DNA of 64,000 bases from Terripilifer ovatus (GCA_029222685.1 JARHVB010000005.1:248001-312000), one strand, 5' to 3'; counted from the stretch's first letter, positions 54,308 to 63,608 are shown. Numbers and translations are program-made. Notes: a model not told the origin generated them from the letters alone.

Positions 54308-54934
54308 TCAGGATTTCGCTGTCCTCTCGATAGCCGCCATCGTCACGACGTCGCTCAAGGTCGCGTAATTCGGGCCTCCAAGCCGGGCCAGAGGCTGCAG
54401 CTCCATCGTGTCGATCTTGCCGTCACGCATCAGCCCGTCGCGAACCCGGAAGCGCAACACTTCACCGATGATGAGCTGTGTCTTGCGCGGGCCGATATCG
54501 ATGGACTGGTGCAGCACGCACTCCATCTGCACCGGGCAGCGCGCAATGGCCGGCGGCTTCACCACGAGGCTTGGGCGCGTCTCGAGCTTGAGGATATCGA
54601 CTTCGCTAACCTCGGGCGGATATTCGATTGCGCTGGAATGAACTTCCTGCACAAGATCGAACGACGCGATGTTGACGACGAATTCCTTGGTGGCGAGAAT
54701 GTTGGCGGCCGTGTCCTTCATCTTGCCGGCCTTGCGCCCGACGCTGATCGCCAGCATGGGCGGCTTGGCGGCAACGAAGGTGAAATGGCTGAACGGCGCC
54801 AGGTTGATGACGCCGGCCTCGGACAAGGACGTCACCCAGGCGATGGGCCGCGGCACGACGACACCTGTCAGCAGCCGGTAGCATTCCTCGACGGACAGAC
54901 CACTCGCCTCGATATCCAAGCCACTCTCCCTCAA
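54308..54934 (-). CDS. Flavin reductase-like protein (FMN-binding)
   Basis: A 208-residue split-barrel flavin protein. The motif LLTGVVVPRPIAWVTSLSEAGVINLAPFSHF is the standard start of the flavin reductase-like domain, and NIASFDLVQEVHSSA follows. Members supply reduced flavin to two-component monooxygenases or act as reductases. No flavin-dependent two-component monooxygenase is adjacent, and it is not an obvious partner for the Rieske proteins, which need iron-sulfur reductases. Confidence 0.85.
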   Translation of the reverse strand: MRESGLDIEASGLSVEECYRLLTGVVVPRPIAWVTSLSEAGVINLAPFSHFTFVAAKPPMLAISVGRKAGKMKDTAANILATKEFVVNIASFDLVQEVHSSAIEYPPEVSEVDILKLETRPSLVVKPPAIARCPVQMECVLHQSIDIGPRKTQLIIGEVLRFRVRDGLMRDGKIDTMELQPLARLGGPNYATLSDVVTMAAIERTAKS

Positions 54935-54952
54935 ACCGTTGTCAGCGCCGCA

Positions 54953-55855
54953 TCAGGCTTTCAATCCCGCCGCGAAGAGCCTGATCGCCAGACCGAGCTG
55001 GTCGTCGGGCAGCCCCAGATGCAGCACGCCCGACAGATGATTGTGCCCAAGCAGTTGAACCAGCGGCGGCAACACCTTGCGCGCAGCGGATATGGCCTGG
55101 ATCAAACCCATGGACTGGCGCTGGAAGTGCACCGGATCATATTCGGCCATGCCGACCAGCATCGGCAGTTTCGCGGCGACAAGCGCACTCTGCGAGGAAC
55201 GTGCCGCGTAGAGCGAGGCATCCTCGCCGTAATAGGCCTTGGAGACGGCATTCGGATTGGCAATGGTCAGATCATAGACACCCGACAGCAATACCGCGCC
55301 GACTACGCCGCGTGATGCGAGCTTCTGCTCCTGCAGCGCGATCGCGGTTGCCACATGCGCCGCGCCGGCCGATTGACCGAACAGGATGATATTCTGGATG
55401 CCATAGGCGCTGCCGTTGTCCGCAAGCCAGGCCGCGGCAGCGACAACATCATCGGCGCCGGCGGGCCAGGGTGAGGCCGGCGCCAGACGATAGGTCATCG
55501 TTGCGCCGACGAAGCCATTGCGCGCCGCCCAGATGCCGATGTTCTCGTAAAACGGGCTTCCCGGCTTGCGCTTGTCCCCGGCCACGAATCCGCCGCCATG
55601 AACGAACAGCAGCGCGGTGTCGGATGCTGCCGATACGCTCTTGAAAAGGTCGATGCGATGACGCTCGTCCGCGCCATAGACACGATCCCGGATGATGGCG
55701 ACATCATCCGGCGGCTCCAGGTCGTGCAGCCCCGCATAAAGGGCCGTCGTCTGCTCAAGCATCGACGGCGTCAGGCTGTTGCCCAGGGCGGCGACTGCGC
55801 GCCGCGCGTCTTCCAGTTCCTTCTCCGACACCCGGTTCATCGTGGAAGCGCTCAT
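54953..55855 (-). CDS. Alpha/beta hydrolase, hormone-sensitive-lipase-type esterase
   Basis: A 300-residue cytoplasmic esterase with the oxyanion motif HGGG at residues 86-89 and nucleophile Ser162 in GQSAG. It overlaps the acyl-CoA ligase gene by four bases (ATGA), so the two are coupled. A role in opening a lactone or cleaving an ester before CoA activation is possible. Confidence 0.88.
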   Translation of the reverse strand: MSASTMNRVSEKELEDARRAVAALGNSLTPSMLEQTTALYAGLHDLEPPDDVAIIRDRVYGADERHRIDLFKSVSAASDTALLFVHGGGFVAGDKRKPGSPFYENIGIWAARNGFVGATMTYRLAPASPWPAGADDVVAAAAWLADNGSAYGIQNIILFGQSAGAAHVATAIALQEQKLASRGVVGAVLLSGVYDLTIANPNAVSKAYYGEDASLYAARSSQSALVAAKLPMLVGMAEYDPVHFQRQSMGLIQAISAARKVLPPLVQLLGHNHLSGVLHLGLPDDQLGLAIRLFAAGLKA

Positions 55856-57390
55856 GATGTTGCAGCCAGAGATTGAACGATCTCGACGAGATCGGCCTTC
55901 TTGACCTTTCCCGATGCCGTCATGGGAAAGCGCTCAAACAGGTACAAGGCTTTCGGCCGTTTGTGCGGGGCCAGGTTCTCGCGGCAATACGCCATGAAGG
56001 CCGCCTCGTCGATGGCGCCGGAAGCTGTCGCGCAGGCGACCACGCGCTCGCCCCATTCGCGATCGGGAATGCCGATGACAGCGATCTCGCTGATGCCGGG
56101 ATAGAGCAGCAGGCGCGGCTCGATCTCGGCGGGATAGACGTTTAGCCCGCCGGTGCGGATCATGTCGCGCTTGCGCCCGCGCAGGTACATGTAGCCGTCC
56201 GCATCGATCTCGGCGAGATCGCCGGTCAGCAGCCATCCGTCCTTCAGGGTCTTGGCGGTTTCCTCCGGCGCTTTCCAGTATCCGGTAAACACCGTCGGCC
56301 CCTTGATCGCCAGCTCGCCGACTTCACCGTGAGGAACCGGCCGCAGGTTGTCGTCCAGGCACTGCACCTGATGAAGGCGGCAGGCCCGACCGCTCGAATG
56401 GCCGCCGCTGAATGTGGGATCGGCGGCCACGCGCGCGAAATCCGCCGGCGTCTTGAATGTCACCAGGCCACCGGCTTCCGACGAGGCGTATCCGGCTGTG
56501 ATGCCGGCCTTGAATGTGCCTTGCGCATAGATGGGGATGAGCGAACCGAGCTGATTGATGCCGTGGAGAATACGCAGCGAGCTGAGGTCGGTCGTCGCGA
56601 AGGACGGATGCGCGGAAAAGCGCCGCGCCATCCAGTCCATGGCGGCGGCATGGGTCACCCGCTCGGTCTCGATGGCGCTCAGATACTGCCCGGCATCGAA
56701 GGCCGGCAGCACGATCATGCGCACGCCCTTGAACACATAGACCGCCAGCAGCATCACCGCCATGCCGGCCGCGAACGGCTGGGCGATCAGGCCGATATCG
56801 CTATCCAGAACCGGCGTCTCCACCTGGATCGAAATCGACGCCATCACGAAGTTATAGTGGCTGCGCACGCAGCCTTTCGGCACACCGGTGGTGCCGCTGG
56901 TGAACTTGATCGTCAGCGGATCGTGCGTATCAACGTCGATATCCGGATCTTCGGGGCCCGCCTCCTTTGCCAGCGCCACAAGGTCAAGTGGCAAGGCATG
57001 CTCACCGACGCCGATCACCGCCGTCACCGAGGCGACCTTGCCGGAAATGCTGACCGCGAGCTCCGTCGAGGGACCATCGGCGATGATCATTTTCGCGGCC
57101 AGGGTCTCGGCGATATATTCGATGTCGGCTGCCGTCAGTGTCGGCATCACCGGCGCGCTGATGCAGCCGATCCGCGCCAGCCCGTAATAGACCAGGATGA
57201 ACTCGACCGAATTGTTCATCAGCAGCATGACCCGGTCGCCATGCCGCGCGCCGAGATTCAAAAGCGCGTTGGCGACGCGATTGACGCCCTCGTTCAAGTC
57301 TCCCCAGCTCAGCCGGCGCCCCTGGAACAGGAGCGCCTCTTCGCCGGCCTTCGTCACTGCATGGCGTTTGAGAGCAGCATCCAGTCGCAT
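55852..57390 (-). CDS. AMP-dependent acyl-CoA ligase
   Basis: A 512-residue adenylate-forming enzyme. The phosphate loop TSGTTGVPKG is at residues 164-173. GWLLTGDLAEIDADGYMYLRGRKRDMIRTGGLNVYP covers the hinge region and the C-terminal catalytic Lys lies in TASGKVKK. It would activate a carboxylic acid to its CoA thioester. It lies in a minus-strand series with CoA-transferase-like genes upstream and an esterase downstream, indicating a CoA-dependent catabolic pathway. The substrate cannot be read from the sequence. Confidence 0.9.
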   Translation of the reverse strand: MRLDAALKRHAVTKAGEEALLFQGRRLSWGDLNEGVNRVANALLNLGARHGDRVMLLMNNSVEFILVYYGLARIGCISAPVMPTLTAADIEYIAETLAAKMIIADGPSTELAVSISGKVASVTAVIGVGEHALPLDLVALAKEAGPEDPDIDVDTHDPLTIKFTSGTTGVPKGCVRSHYNFVMASISIQVETPVLDSDIGLIAQPFAAGMAVMLLAVYVFKGVRMIVLPAFDAGQYLSAIETERVTHAAAMDWMARRFSAHPSFATTDLSSLRILHGINQLGSLIPIYAQGTFKAGITAGYASSEAGGLVTFKTPADFARVAADPTFSGGHSSGRACRLHQVQCLDDNLRPVPHGEVGELAIKGPTVFTGYWKAPEETAKTLKDGWLLTGDLAEIDADGYMYLRGRKRDMIRTGGLNVYPAEIEPRLLLYPGISEIAVIGIPDREWGERVVACATASGAIDEAAFMAYCRENLAPHKRPKALYLFERFPMTASGKVKKADLVEIVQSLAATS

Positions 57391-57394
57391 CGGC

Positions 57395-58234
57395 CTATCC
57401 CACGGTCATCCGGCGCTTCTTGAGCAGGCCATCACGGTCGACCCGTGTCCGCAGAATATCGAGCTCGCGGTCCGTCGGCGGCGTGGTCGTCATGACATTG
57501 TCGGGAATGACGAGTTCGAAGCCGGTGTTCTCGATCACATCCTCGACAGTGAAACCGGGATGCACCGAGACGAGGCGCATGCGGTGCTCATCCTCGGTAA
57601 AGTCGCAGACGCAGATCGGCGTCCAGACCAGTTGCGGTCCGTCGCGGCCGTTGAGCGTCTCGAACCGCTCGTTGCCGCCGTTCATCCAGCCGGCGGCGCT
57701 GCGATAGTCCACCTTGTCAACGAGAGTACGCTTGTTGTGATGCTCGAGATAGACATTGTTCGGGCCGGAGCCGAGCCAGACGACACCGACAGAGCCCGGC
57801 CCGCGCACCTTGAGATCAGGATAGGGACCGCCGATCCCGATCATGTTGATATTGCCGTATTTGTCGATCTGCAGGCCGCCATAGCCGGAGCCGCCGCGCG
57901 CGATACGATCGCCCGGCTTGCGGCCCTTGGTGCCGTTGTCGACGACGTCGGCAATCAAAATCCTGCTCTCGGCCTGATAGCCGGCGCGCGGATCCCAGGT
58001 GCTGATCGGCAAGGTATCGAACTTGCTGTTGTAGACACCGGCGCCGCCGGAGAAGAGCCAGAGATTCGGCGCCACGGTCAATTGCGCCAGCCGGCTCGCC
58101 GCCAGCGAGACAAGCTGGTTGGCGCCGCCGCTGCCCATGAGCTCGCGATCACCCGAACAATAGCGCGCGATCAGAATGGCCATGAACTCGGCGGTGGAAT
58201 AGCGGTCGGTGCCCGGCGTTGCGATTCTTGTCAT
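57395..58234 (-). CDS. CoA-transferase family beta subunit, lacking the usual catalytic Glu
   Basis: A 279-residue subunit of the glutaconate-CoA-transferase family (EFMAILIARYCSGDRELMGSGG, RGGSGYGGLQIDKYGNINMIG, HPGFTVEDVIENTGFEL). At the place where true transferases carry the Glu that forms the CoA thioester, the sequence is LWLFSGGAG (Ser62). The same loss is known in IpdB, whose complex is a ring-opening hydrolase. ATG at 58234 follows GGGGAGA; a GTG at 58252, overlapping the alpha gene, is an alternative. Confidence 0.85.
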   Translation of the reverse strand: MTRIATPGTDRYSTAEFMAILIARYCSGDRELMGSGGANQLVSLAASRLAQLTVAPNLWLFSGGAGVYNSKFDTLPISTWDPRAGYQAESRILIADVVDNGTKGRKPGDRIARGGSGYGGLQIDKYGNINMIGIGGPYPDLKVRGPGSVGVVWLGSGPNNVYLEHHNKRTLVDKVDYRSAAGWMNGGNERFETLNGRDGPQLVWTPICVCDFTEDEHRMRLVSVHPGFTVEDVIENTGFELVIPDNVMTTTPPTDRELDILRTRVDRDGLLKKRRMTVG

Positions 58235-58248
58235 TGTTCCGTCTCCCC

Positions 58249-59205
58249 TCACGCGCCCGACAGCATGCGACGAAGCTGCGTGGTGCGTGGCAGGCCACCG
58301 ATCCGATCTAGATATTCGAGATGATCCTTGGGCTCGATGACGTATTTCTGAATATACTCATCCGCACGGCCATTGCGGACGAGATCGAGATAGAGTTTCA
58401 GGTGGTCTTCATCGAGGGCGTAATTGTTCGATGAGAAGGTCGGATGCGCGCCATAGGGAACATGGACGACGTAGTCGACCCAGATGCCGGGAATCGTCGT
58501 CTTCGACGCGTCGCGCGAAATGAATTCGTCACTGACGATCTCATCGGCCTGCACGATCACCAGATCGGCCGCCTTGGCCTTGTCGCGCTCCTGCCCGGTG
58601 CCGCCCCAGCACTGCGCATTGCCGTAAGCATCCGCCGCCTGCGCATGCATGATGAACACATCCGACGGCAGCGGCGGGATGGCATAGACCTCCCTGCCGG
58701 TAAACGGATCGACGACCTTCTTGAGCTCCGGATTGAGCTCCGGCAGCGACACCGCTTCATAGAGATATTGCACCGGCGCGAACGGCCGCCCGCCGGCAGC
58801 CGCCTGCGTGCCGAGAATAATGAAAGGCTCGTCGGCCTCGACGATATCGAGCGTCTTCTCGGCGGCAGCCTTGCGGAAGGCCGGCGCGAGGCCGAGATAT
58901 TCGAAGCCGACATAGGACAGATAAAGCTTCTTCAGCATACCCGCGGCAATCGGCAGGTCGGCCGCTATGGAGGCGGTGACCGGCGGGATCATCGTCATGT
59001 CCCTGGCGCCGGCGCGGATGGCGGCCCGGATCAGCGCCATCGCCGCATCGGCGGAATGCGAGCCCGCCAGCGACAGCGAGCGCTTGGAAGCAATGATCTT
59101 TCCCGCCTCCTCCAGCGAGATGATCTTGCTGCGCCTCTCGAGCTTGCGCGCCGCCCGCTCGTCGAGCGGTGTCATATGCGGATAGTCTTTTGTCAGATGA
59201 GCCAT
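58249..59205 (-). CDS. CoA-transferase family alpha subunit, IpdA-like
   Basis: A 318-residue partner of the beta subunit (DERAARKLERRSKIISLEEA, SYVGFEYLGLAPAFRKAAAE, GTGQERDKAKAADLVIVQADEIV). Glu102 in GFEYLG is near the position of the Glu reported as essential in IpdA, which supports a hydrolase rather than transferase role. It is the first gene of the minus-strand catabolic series and is divergent from a MarR gene. Confidence 0.85.
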   Translation of the reverse strand: MAHLTKDYPHMTPLDERAARKLERRSKIISLEEAGKIIASKRSLSLAGSHSADAAMALIRAAIRAGARDMTMIPPVTASIAADLPIAAGMLKKLYLSYVGFEYLGLAPAFRKAAAEKTLDIVEADEPFIILGTQAAAGGRPFAPVQYLYEAVSLPELNPELKKVVDPFTGREVYAIPPLPSDVFIMHAQAADAYGNAQCWGGTGQERDKAKAADLVIVQADEIVSDEFISRDASKTTIPGIWVDYVVHVPYGAHPTFSSNNYALDEDHLKLYLDLVRNGRADEYIQKYVIEPKDHLEYLDRIGGLPRTTQLRRMLSGA

Positions 59206-59239
59206 GTTTCCTCGCCCGCATGTCGATTTTTCTCAGCTA

Positions 59240-59269
59240 ACTATATGACTTTATCATACATGTCAATAT
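59240..59269. promoter_or_regulatory. Promoter and palindrome between CoA-transferase series and MarR gene
   Basis: On the minus strand TTGACA (59261-59266) and TATAGT (59240-59245) form a promoter with 15-base spacing. Overlapping it, ATATGAC at 59243 and GTCAATAT at 59262 make an inverted repeat. A MarR dimer bound here would block RNA polymerase, so the divergent MarR product is the expected repressor of both its own gene and the catabolic series. Confidence 0.5.
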
Positions 59270-59305
59270 CGTTGTGTCTCCCGATCATTGTGGTAGTGAA
59301 TCCCG

Positions 59306-59794
59306 ATGAGCCAGACCAAGACAAAGACGGCGCCGACCGGCGAGTTGCCGCACGTCACCACCCTGTTCGCCCAGAAGATGGCGAGCCTCAACCGGGCTCT
59401 GGATCGCCAGGCGGAAGCCGTGGTCGCGGCGCGCACGGAAATGTCGCTGCTGGAATGCCGCGTGCTGTCCTATGTCGCAGCCCATTCGCCCGTGAGCATC
59501 CGCGATGTCGCCGCCGGCATGTTTCTCGACCAGGGCCAGACCAGCCGGCTCTCCTCGCGCCTGACGGAACTGGGTTATCTTGCCCGCACGCGCAGCGAGG
59601 AGGACCAGAGAAGCACCTTCCTGACGCTGACGCGAAAGGGCTCCGAGGCCTATGAGCGCATGCGGCGCAGCGTTTCGGCCTGGAACCGCAGCCTCATGGA
59701 ACAGATCTCGCCGGACGAATTTAAAACCGTCGATCGGGTGATCGATCAGTTGACCCGCTTTGTGAAGGCGCAGACCGGGACGGCCGCGAAATAG
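59306..59794 (+). CDS. MarR-family transcriptional regulator
   Basis: A 162-residue winged-helix protein. The DNA-binding core is LECRVLSYVAAHSPVSIRDV followed by LDQGQTSRLSSRLTELGYLA, with the wing RTRSEEDQRSTFLTLTRKG. It is divergent from the CoA-transferase-like/ligase series and probably represses it until an acid or CoA-thioester binds, as in many aromatic-acid MarR systems. The ligand is unknown. Confidence 0.88.
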   Translation: MSQTKTKTAPTGELPHVTTLFAQKMASLNRALDRQAEAVVAARTEMSLLECRVLSYVAAHSPVSIRDVAAGMFLDQGQTSRLSSRLTELGYLARTRSEEDQRSTFLTLTRKGSEAYERMRRSVSAWNRSLMEQISPDEFKTVDRVIDQLTRFVKAQTGTAAK

Positions 59795-59915
59795 TTGCCG
59801 CTCCCTCCGAACTCGCCCTAGAAGCAAATCTTATAGCTCCTAGTGACCGATAGACTTTCCCGCCCGCGATTTGGATCGCTACACAGGCTGGAGATAGTCG
59901 CATCGGGGTAGGAAC

Positions 59916-61535
59916 ATGATCGCCACAGACGTCGTTATCGTTGGCGCCGGACCAGTCGGCCTGACACTTGCTCTCGATCTCGGCCAGCGCGGCATCTCCT
60001 GCGTTCTGCTGGAGCAGAAGGCGGAGCCCGCCTTCCTTCCCAAGATGGAACGATGCAACGCCCGCACGATGGAGCTTTATCGTCGGCTCGGGGTCGTCGA
60101 CAAGATCCGCAAGGCCGGCCTCAAGGGGGATGTGCCTCTCGACGTCTACATCGTCCTGGCAATGGACCGGCCGCCCTTGCTGCGCCTTCCCTATCCCTCC
60201 GCCGACGAAGCACGCCGGACCGATCGGGCGCAAAACGATGGAACAACCCCCTGCGAACCCTATCAGCTCGTGTCGCAATACACGGTGGAGCCCGTCCTCC
60301 TGCGCGAAGTCCAGACCTACCCGTCGGTCGATGTGCGCTTCTCGTCCACCTACGTGAAGCACGAACAGGATTCGGAAGGCGTCACGGTCACATTCGAGAA
60401 TGCGAAGCACGAGACGCTTTCCATCCGGGGCAAGTATCTTGTCGGCTGCGACGGCGGCTCCAGCCCCGTCCGCAAGAATTTGAACATCAAACTGAGCGGC
60501 GAAGGCCGGCTCGGGCAATTGCAGCAGGGTCTTTTCTACTGTCCGGACCTGTTCGACCAGATTCCCATCGGCAACGGTCCCGGAAGAGGCCGCCACTACC
60601 ATGTCGCCGACGACAAGGCGACGTTCCTGATCATGCAGGATTCGACCAAGCACTGGACCTTGCACTCCGCGGTCGATGGCCCGGAGGAATTGAAGAAGAT
60701 GTTCGAGCGCACCATCGCACGGCCGCTGAAATACGATCTGCTGTCCTGCAATCCCTGGCATCAGAACCTTCTCCTTGCCGACAGTTACGCAACCGGCCGT
60801 GTGTTCATCGCCGGCGATGCCGCCCATCTCGTCATCCCGACGGGCGGACTTGGCATGAACACGGGGGTCGGCGACGCGGTCGATCTCGGCTGGAAGCTCG
60901 CCGCCACGATCAAGGGTTGGGCAGGACCCGATCTGTTGAAATCCTATGCGATTGAGCGCCGGCAGGTCGGCGAACGGAACGTCGGAGCCTCGCGCTATGC
61001 CTCCATCGGCCGGCGCAGATGGCGCTCGATGTATTCGCCCGACATCACCGAAAATACGCCCAAGGGGCGGCGTGATCGCCGGACGCTTGCTGAAGTAGCC
61101 GATATCGAACAGCGCAAGACCAACGAGATGATCGGCGCCGAGCTCGGCTACCGCTATGTCGATTCTCCCGTGATCGCGAATATCCCCGGCGGGCCGGAAC
61201 ATCTTTTCCGCGAATATGAACCGACCACATGGCCGGGCGCACGGCTACCCAATATCTGGCTAGCAACCGGCGAACCGATCCAGGACGTCCTGGGGGCGGG
61301 TTATACAGTCATACAGTTCAACGATGACGATGCCGTCTCGGAGCAGCTGTGCGCGGCCATCCGGCATTACGGCGCTCCCGCGGCATGCCTTCGCCTCAAG
61401 GATGATTACGCCAGGGACATATATGGGTTCGACTATATTCTGGTGCGGCCCGATCTCCATATCGTCTGGCGGGGCGATGAGCTGGACCTGGATCCCGCAC
61501 TGATCGGCGCAATTGCGACCGGCCACGCGGCATGA
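59916..61535 (+). CDS. FAD-dependent monooxygenase, phenol hydroxylase/MhpA type
   Basis: A 539-residue class A flavoprotein hydroxylase. GAGPVG is at residues 10-15, the DG motif at 179-180 and the GD motif at 300-301 (GRVFIAGDAAHLVIPTGGLGMNTG). A C-terminal thioredoxin-like domain of about 150 residues closes the protein, as in PheA/TfdB/MhpA enzymes. It would hydroxylate a phenolic ring using NAD(P)H and oxygen. The LysR gene follows six to fifty bases downstream on the same strand. Confidence 0.9.
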   Translation: MIATDVVIVGAGPVGLTLALDLGQRGISCVLLEQKAEPAFLPKMERCNARTMELYRRLGVVDKIRKAGLKGDVPLDVYIVLAMDRPPLLRLPYPSADEARRTDRAQNDGTTPCEPYQLVSQYTVEPVLLREVQTYPSVDVRFSSTYVKHEQDSEGVTVTFENAKHETLSIRGKYLVGCDGGSSPVRKNLNIKLSGEGRLGQLQQGLFYCPDLFDQIPIGNGPGRGRHYHVADDKATFLIMQDSTKHWTLHSAVDGPEELKKMFERTIARPLKYDLLSCNPWHQNLLLADSYATGRVFIAGDAAHLVIPTGGLGMNTGVGDAVDLGWKLAATIKGWAGPDLLKSYAIERRQVGERNVGASRYASIGRRRWRSMYSPDITENTPKGRRDRRTLAEVADIEQRKTNEMIGAELGYRYVDSPVIANIPGGPEHLFREYEPTTWPGARLPNIWLATGEPIQDVLGAGYTVIQFNDDDAVSEQLCAAIRHYGAPAACLRLKDDYARDIYGFDYILVRPDLHIVWRGDELDLDPALIGAIATGHAA

Positions 61536-61586
61536 TCCCCGGTGTGCTTCTTGTGGGCTGAGGCTTGCCGGAGTACATCATCTAGG

Positions 61587-62552
61587 ATGAGCGCAGATAG
61601 AAGACCCTCGATCGGCTCCCTGCCCCAGTTTGACATACGGCACGTGCACTACTTTTCCATGGTCGCGCGCAGCGGAAGCTTTTCCGCTGCGAGCAAAATG
61701 CTCAACGTATCCCAGCCGGCCCTGGGCCAGCAGATAAAAGCCCTTGAAGAGATTCTCGGCGTCACGCTGTTCGAGCGGCATTCACGCGGTGTCACCCTCA
61801 CGCCCGCCGGCATCGAATTCCAGCGCCGCGCCGATGAGCTCTTGAATCTCTGGTCTGAATTGTCCCATGCCATGGAAGGCTTCAGCCACAATCTGAAAGG
61901 CCAGGCCCGCCTCGGCGTGACGCCGACGAGCAGTCGGCTGCTCGCCATGAGCATTATCGGCGAAAGCCAGAACCATCCGCAATTGGCGCTCAGCCTGAAA
62001 TATGGTTTCAGCTACGACCTTCTAAGATCGCTCGAGGCCGGCGATCTCGATATCGCGCTTTGCTACGATCCGCCGGCCACAACGCCTTTCGCCAACCAGT
62101 TTCCTCTGTACCGGGAGCCCCTGTTCCTGATCGGACCATCGGAAGTCGTGGCGCGTTACGGGCCCGAGATTCACTTCGATAATATCACCGGCATTCCATT
62201 GATCCTCGACAGCCGCTTTCATGTCATTCGCGAACGCGTCGAGAGCGTGGCTATGGAACGCGGCATACAGATAAATGTCCGCAGCGAAATCGAACCGATC
62301 AACCTGAAACGGGACGTGCTTCTGAACAAGGATGCATGTACCATTCTTCCCTATGCGCTTTTCGAGGAGGATATTGCCAGCAACTCGCTGTCAGCCGCGA
62401 AAATCGTGGATCCCTGTCTTATCCAGACGATGACATTGCTCGTGGCGAAAAGCTTCTCGCCCAGCATATCCGGCTTCATTCGCGACACCATTTCAAACGC
62501 CGCCTCGCGTCTCATGCAGAACCGCATCGTGACGTGGTTTCCGGTGAACTGA
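61587..62552 (+). CDS. LysR-family transcriptional regulator
   Basis: A 321-residue regulator with the DNA-binding part at about residues 15-75 (VHYFSMVARSGSFSAASKML, VSQPALGQQIKALEEILG) and a normal effector domain. The start at 61587 is not certain: GGAG lies 13 bases upstream, somewhat far. It is co-directional with the flavin hydroxylase and the amidohydrolase and similar in type to the LysR at 39957. Confidence 0.88.
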   Translation: MSADRRPSIGSLPQFDIRHVHYFSMVARSGSFSAASKMLNVSQPALGQQIKALEEILGVTLFERHSRGVTLTPAGIEFQRRADELLNLWSELSHAMEGFSHNLKGQARLGVTPTSSRLLAMSIIGESQNHPQLALSLKYGFSYDLLRSLEAGDLDIALCYDPPATTPFANQFPLYREPLFLIGPSEVVARYGPEIHFDNITGIPLILDSRFHVIRERVESVAMERGIQINVRSEIEPINLKRDVLLNKDACTILPYALFEEDIASNSLSAAKIVDPCLIQTMTLLVAKSFSPSISGFIRDTISNAASRLMQNRIVTWFPVN

Positions 62553-62591
62553 ACGACCCCGATACAGGCACAACTCGAAAGGACCCTCGCC

Positions 62592-63608
62592 ATGCGTTAT
62601 ATTGACTGTTTCAACCATTTCTTCCCGCAGGCGCTGTGGGACAAGATGATGGCGACCCCGGGCGCGGCAGCCGACATCGGCGCGCGCATGCGCGGCGTCC
62701 CGGCGATCTATGACCTCAAGCGCCGCAAGGAGGTCTGCGACATGTTCCGGGGCAAATACGACTACACCCAGGTCATCTCGCTCGGCATGCCGCCGCTGGA
62801 GGCGCTGGGCACGCCGGAGCAGGTCGAGGAATTCGCCAAGCTCGGCAATGACGGCATGGCCGACCTCTGCGTCAAGGAGAAGGACTATTTCTGCGGCTGG
62901 CTCGCCTCGCTGCCGATGAACTCGCCCAACGCGGCCAAGGAACTCGAGCGCGCCTTCAAGAACGGCGCCTGCGGCGTGCAGATCCACTCCAACATCAACG
63001 GCAAGCCGCTCGACGAGCAGGAGTTCCGGCCGATCTTCGAGATCGCCGAGAAGAACAACAAGATGGTGTTCCTGCACCCCTCGCGCGGCGCCTTCGACCT
63101 CGCCGACTACAAGACCGAGAAGAAGTCCAAATACGAGATCTGGTGGACCTTCGGCTGGCCTTACGAGACCTCGGTCGCCATGGCCCGTCTGGTCTTCGGC
63201 GGCGTGATGGACGAGTTCCCGAAGCTGAAGGTCCTGGCCCATCACCTGGGCGCCATGGTCCCCTATTTCGAAGGCCGCGTCGGCCCCGGCTGGGATCAGC
63301 TCGGCAACCGCACGACGGACGAGGACTACAAGACGCTGCTCAAGAACATGAAGCGCCGCCCGCTCGACTACTTCAAGGACTTCTATGCCGACACCGCCGT
63401 GTTCGGCTCGAAGGCGGCGACCGACTGCGGCCTGGCCTTCTACGGCTCGGACCGCGCCATGTTCGCCTCCGACTGCCCGTTCGATCCGGAAAAGGGCCCG
63501 GGCTATATCCGCGACACCATCGCGATCATGGAAAAGCTGGACTACAGCCAGGAAGACAAGGAAAAGATCTGCTTCAAGAACGCCCAGCAGCATCTGGGCA
63601 TCAAGTAA
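62592..63608 (+). CDS. Amidohydrolase, ACMSD/resorcylate-decarboxylase type (PF04909-like)
   Basis: A 338-residue TIM-barrel metal enzyme of the decarboxylase branch of the amidohydrolase superfamily. His162 (VFLHPSRG), His217/218 (LAHHLGAMVPYFEGR) and Asp294 (FASDCPFDPE) look like active-site residues. The N-terminal metal motif, usually HxH or ExH, reads Phe7-Asn8-His9 (IDCFNHF), so one ligand is missing. Codon use is unusually biased, with Lys almost always AAG and Glu GAG, which hints at high expression. It could act as a decarboxylase or ring hydrolase after the flavin hydroxylase. A strong terminator follows. Confidence 0.85.
   Translation: MRYIDCFNHFFPQALWDKMMATPGAAADIGARMRGVPAIYDLKRRKEVCDMFRGKYDYTQVISLGMPPLEALGTPEQVEEFAKLGNDGMADLCVKEKDYFCGWLASLPMNSPNAAKELERAFKNGACGVQIHSNINGKPLDEQEFRPIFEIAEKNNKMVFLHPSRGAFDLADYKTEKKSKYEIWWTFGWPYETSVAMARLVFGGVMDEFPKLKVLAHHLGAMVPYFEGRVGPGWDQLGNRTTDEDYKTLLKNMKRRPLDYFKDFYADTAVFGSKAATDCGLAFYGSDRAMFASDCPFDPEKGPGYIRDTIAIMEKLDYSQEDKEKICFKNAQQHLGIK

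Noticed and set aside
54308..54934. Flavin reductase as the missing electron donor of the Rieske oxygenases
   Set aside because: It has no 2Fe-2S domain and lies about 15 kb from the nearest oxygenase in a different series; Rieske partners normally contain iron-sulfur centres.
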